Origin: Nitrosomonadales bacterium
GTDB taxonomy: Bacteria; Pseudomonadota; Gammaproteobacteria; Burkholderiales; Gallionellaceae
Assembly: GCA_003235435.1 (NCBI GenBank)
Contig: QJWF01000005.1
Span: forward strand, 1 to 16,634
Reading direction: 5' to 3'
Length of the DNA stretch: 16,634 nt
Shown: positions 14,293 through 16,634 of the stretch, piece by piece
Layout of the letters: every line of letters begins with the position of its first letter
Numbering within the stretch: the first letter of the stretch is position 1
Notes under the pieces: model-generated
Databases searched by the model: none
Seen by the model: the letters and a program-made list of their open reading frames with translations, nothing else
What the model was told of the DNA's origin: nothing
Made by a program: the position numbers and the translations under genes

Positions 14293-15000
14293 TTAATGCA
14301 TCGCCGGCGAACACCCGCCACTCGCTGGAACGATAGTTGCGTTTTCGCCTTTTAATTTGCGCTCGGCGCGCAGGTTCAGCCAATTCCTGCCGGCGATCAG
14401 CATGCCCAGTGCGATGAATGCGCCGGGCGGCAGGACGGCAAGCAGGAATCCGTGGTAGTCGGGCACGACGGTGATCACAAGGGATTTCGACGCTTCCCCA
14501 AACACCAGGTCGATGCCGGACAGCAGCGTGCCATGGCCGAAGATCTCTCGGATGCCACCCAGTATCGTAATCACCGCTGTCAGGCCCAAGCCCATCGCGA
14601 TGCCATCAAGTGCGGAGGCGCGGATGCCGTTCTTGGAAGCGAAGGATTCGGCGCGCGCCAGCACGATGCAATTGGTGACGATCAGTGGAATGAAAATGCC
14701 CAGCACCAGATACAGCGGGTGCACATAGGCATTCATCAGGAACTGCACGATAGTGACCAGCACCGCGATCAACAGCACATAAACCGGGATGCGTGCCTCG
14801 TTGGGAATCACATCGCGTATTGCTGCTACTCCGCTACCGGACAAAGTCATCACAAGTGTGGTGGCCAAACCCAGGCTCAACGAGTTCACCACCGAGTTGC
14901 TGATTGCCAGCAGCGGACATAATCCAAGCAGCTGTACTACCCCGGTATTTTGCTTCCATAGCCCGTTAAGAAATATGTCTTTAATTTCCTCGAAGGTCAC
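14293..15000 (-). CDS. rnfE: Electron transport complex subunit RnfE (RsxE)
   Basis: Integral membrane subunit of the Rnf ferredoxin:NAD+ oxidoreductase/ion pump. 235 residues with about six transmembrane segments. Visible are NGLWKQNTGVVQLLGLCPLLA (12-32), IPVYVLLIAVLVTIVQFLMNAY (71-92), IPLIVTNCIVLARAE (104-118) and the final PGAFIALGMLIAG. Cys28 and Cys111 occupy the positions that, with RnfA, hold an intramembrane Fe-S cluster in this family. The C-terminus is hydrophilic (ERKLKGENATIV). The start is a GTG at 14998-15000 sharing one base with the rnfG TAG stop, with AAGGAG about 8 bases upstream, so translation is coupled. Confidence 0.95.
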   Translation of the reverse strand: MTFEEIKDIFLNGLWKQNTGVVQLLGLCPLLAISNSVVNSLSLGLATTLVMTLSGSGVAAIRDVIPNEARIPVYVLLIAVLVTIVQFLMNAYVHPLYLVLGIFIPLIVTNCIVLARAESFASKNGIRASALDGIAMGLGLTAVITILGGIREIFGHGTLLSGIDLVFGEASKSLVITVVPDYHGFLLAVLPPGAFIALGMLIAGRNWLNLRAERKLKGENATIVPASGGCSPAMH

Positions 15001-15659
15001 TATTTATTCTCCTTGCCGGATGATTTACTGGAAACAGCCTGCGCGAACAATCCGTCGCGATGCAGGGCGTAATACTGCAAAGCATTGTGCACCGCTTTTA
15101 TCACCGCACGCGGGGTGACAGTCGCGCCGGCCATGTAGTCGAAAGTGCCGCCATCCTTTTTCACTTTCCAATCTCTGTCCTTGATGGTCCCCAGCGAGGT
15201 GTCGTTAAATATGCCGATCCAGTTATTTTTGGCGATATCGATGTAATCGCCCAGCCCCGGGGTCTCATTGTGCGATATTACGCGCACACCGCCTATTCTG
15301 CCATCCCTGCGGATGGCGATGATCAGATTGATCCTGCCTCCGTAGCCATCGGGTGCTGCGGCCTGTATCACAGCAATTGAAGGAGAATTCTTCAAACGTC
15401 CGCGATAAGCGACGGTCTCATCTTCGTTGCCAAGAAGTTCATCCGGTGCGAGTTGCACGGTGTCCTTCATGATGTCGTTGTCGTATGCGTTTGCAGGCGC
15501 GATCTGTGTGATCAGCTTCATCTTTTCGTTTTCTTCGCTGCGCATGATGGTTTCGCGTGTCAGTTGGAACGTCAGAGCCAGCAGTGCCGTGCCGATCAGC
15601 GCAAAGAACAGCAGATTGAGCGCAGTGTGGAACGAAGCTTTTGCCAGGGTGCGCCTCAT
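15000..15659 (-). CDS. rnfG: Electron transport complex subunit RnfG (RsxG)
   Basis: Periplasmic flavoprotein subunit anchored by one N-terminal helix. 219 residues. The transmembrane segment is about 14-32 (LNLLFFALIGTALLALTF). The FMN-binding domain has GYGGRINLIIAI (105-116), the NETPGLGD motif (131-138), and the flavinylation motif D174-x-x-A-GATVT (177-182), where FMN is carried on a threonine. The start is ATG 15659, with AAAGGA about 9 bases upstream, and overlaps the rnfD stop (ATGA). The longer in-frame start at 15722 would lie within rnfD. The neighbours rnfD and rnfE give the standard D-G-E order. Confidence 0.95.
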   Translation of the reverse strand: MRRTLAKASFHTALNLLFFALIGTALLALTFQLTRETIMRSEENEKMKLITQIAPANAYDNDIMKDTVQLAPDELLGNEDETVAYRGRLKNSPSIAVIQAAAPDGYGGRINLIIAIRRDGRIGGVRVISHNETPGLGDYIDIAKNNWIGIFNDTSLGTIKDRDWKVKKDGGTFDYMAGATVTPRAVIKAVHNALQYYALHRDGLFAQAVSSKSSGKENK

Positions 15660-16634
15660 GTTGGTTTGTCCTTTTTGCCAAACACTTTCGGTTGGGTGTA
15701 CAGCACGATCAGCGGAACGCAAATGTTCATCAGCAAGGTGGCGAATGCCGTGCCGTCCGGGAAGCCGCCGAATGCACGGATCAGATACGTGATCAAGCCG
15801 GCACCTGTTGCGAAGATCAAGCGGCCGGGGTTGGTGGTGGGGCTGCTCACCGGGTCGGTGAGTATGAAGAATGCGCCCAGCATTGTGGCACCCGAGAACC
15901 AGTGGAACAGCGGTGTTACATAATGGTCTGGATCGGCAAGATGGAAGATCCCGGCCGTGAAGAACAGGGTGCCGAGATAAGCGACCGGGATATGCCAGCT
16001 GATGATGCGGGTGGCCAGAAGATAAATGCCGCCGAGCAGGAATCCAAGCGACACAAATTCGCTGCCGTGCCCTGCCATGCGTCCGTAGATCGGCATGTCG
16101 AGGATCTGCCCGACTGTTTGATCGAGGTGCAAGTGGGTCTTCAGCGTGTCAAGCGGCGTAGCCATCGTGATCGCATCCGGCCTCACATCGTTCGGCAATG
16201 CACCTCGGAAGATGTATCCCAATTGGTCCAGGAAACCCAGCTCGGTTTGCCCCAATCCGTGCGGTGCTATCCACTGCGTCATTTGCACCGGAAAAGAAAT
16301 GATCAGCACCGCGTAACCCACCATCGCAGGATTGAACAGGTTGTTGCCCAATCCGCCATAAAGGTGCTTGGCGATTGCGATGGCAAAGGCGGTGCCGACC
16401 ACCACCAGCCACCACGGTGCAAGAGGCGGGATCGAAAGCGCCAGCAGCCATGCTGTGAGCAGCGCGCTGTTGTCCCTGAGGAAGGGCACGACCGGACGAT
16501 CGCGCAATCTGAGCATCAACGCCTCGGTACACAGCGCGGTGAGACTGGCCAGCGTGATCGAGACCAGGATCGCAGGTCCGAAATACCAGACGTACAACGC
16601 AATACCGGGAACAAGTGCCAGCAGCACCTTGAAC
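15656..16634 (-). CDS. rnfD: Electron transport complex subunit RnfD (RsxD), cut at its 5' end
   Basis: Polytopic membrane flavoprotein of the Rnf complex. About 325 codons are present; the frame continues past the right edge (FKV before LLALVPG), and relatives have some 20-30 more N-terminal residues. Visible, counting from LLALVPG at the edge, are the conserved DNSALLTAWLLALSIPP, KHLYGGLGNNLFNPAMVGYA, and WFSGATMLGAFFILTDPVSSPTT, in which the Thr of SGAT is the covalent FMN site, and the closing GGFPDGTAFATLLMNICVPL. Multiple transmembrane helices are evident. The stop TGA at 15656-15658 overlaps the rnfG ATG. rnfA, rnfB and rnfC presumably lie beyond the window. Confidence 0.95.
   Translation of the reverse strand, partial: FKVLLALVPGIALYVWYFGPAILVSITLASLTALCTEALMLRLRDRPVVPFLRDNSALLTAWLLALSIPPLAPWWLVVVGTAFAIAIAKHLYGGLGNNLFNPAMVGYAVLIISFPVQMTQWIAPHGLGQTELGFLDQLGYIFRGALPNDVRPDAITMATPLDTLKTHLHLDQTVGQILDMPIYGRMAGHGSEFVSLGFLLGGIYLLATRIISWHIPVAYLGTLFFTAGIFHLADPDHYVTPLFHWFSGATMLGAFFILTDPVSSPTTNPGRLIFATGAGLITYLIRAFGGFPDGTAFATLLMNICVPLIVLYTQPKVFGKKDKPT

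Noticed and set aside
15114..15131. RnfG flavinylation motif reads A-GATVT instead of S/T-GATxT
   Set aside because: The Asp and the threonines are present and the variation occurs at a loosely conserved position, so it is not taken as evidence of inactivity.

Overview
The window looks like a piece of a betaproteobacterial chromosome. Protein signatures and gene neighbourhoods suggest the Nitrosomonadales/Gallionellaceae group, but this placement is inferred from gene content only, with no search behind it. It is densely coded and moderately GC-rich, and it is mostly housekeeping. Both ends cut through genes: lipA on the left and rnfD on the right.

Layout. (1) 1-3585, minus strand: a cell-wall/lipoate cluster transcribed dacA, a possible 47-codon small ORF, dat, ybeD, lipB, lipA. 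It is the classical dacA-ybeD-lipB-lipA order with a D-amino-acid aminotransferase added. Several gene ends overlap, and the two larger gaps hold repeat-like sequence with open frames. (2) 3782-4270, plus strand: a periplasmic PCuAC copper chaperone followed by a clear intrinsic terminator. (3) 4391-7636, plus strand: argB, a HAD pyrimidine 5'-nucleotidase, slmA and a divergent type I-beta DAHP synthase, closely packed and probably co-transcribed. (4) 7641-10589: the accessory-looking part. On the minus strand are a small membrane-anchored protein of unknown function and two tandem, closely related orphan ParA-type ATPases. Divergent from them is a histone-H1-like Lys-rich protein with a DUF2934 tail. 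A 200-bp divergent intergenic region carries two near-identical palindromic repeats. No ParB is visible. (5) 10870-12085, plus strand: a pirin-family protein and a small secreted c-type cytochrome without a methionine after the haem motif. (6) 12148-16634, minus strand: rnfD-rnfG-rnfE, then about 470 bp of AT-richer DNA with a decayed membrane-protein gene, then nth, a DUF1841 protein and a PduO-type cobalamin adenosyltransferase. The rnf-nth order is familiar from other proteobacteria; here the relic separates the two.

How the parts fit. DacA releases D-Ala from peptidoglycan and Dat interconverts D-amino acids. LipB and LipA build the lipoyl cofactor. ArgB and the DAHP synthase belong to arginine and aromatic amino-acid synthesis, and SlmA couples division to the nucleoid. 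RnfDGE are membrane subunits of an ion-translocating oxidoreductase. The most promising undescribed unit is the orphan ParA pair with its membrane protein and the H1-like nucleoid protein, which could form a nucleoid- and membrane-linked positioning system. That idea rests on neighbourhood only.
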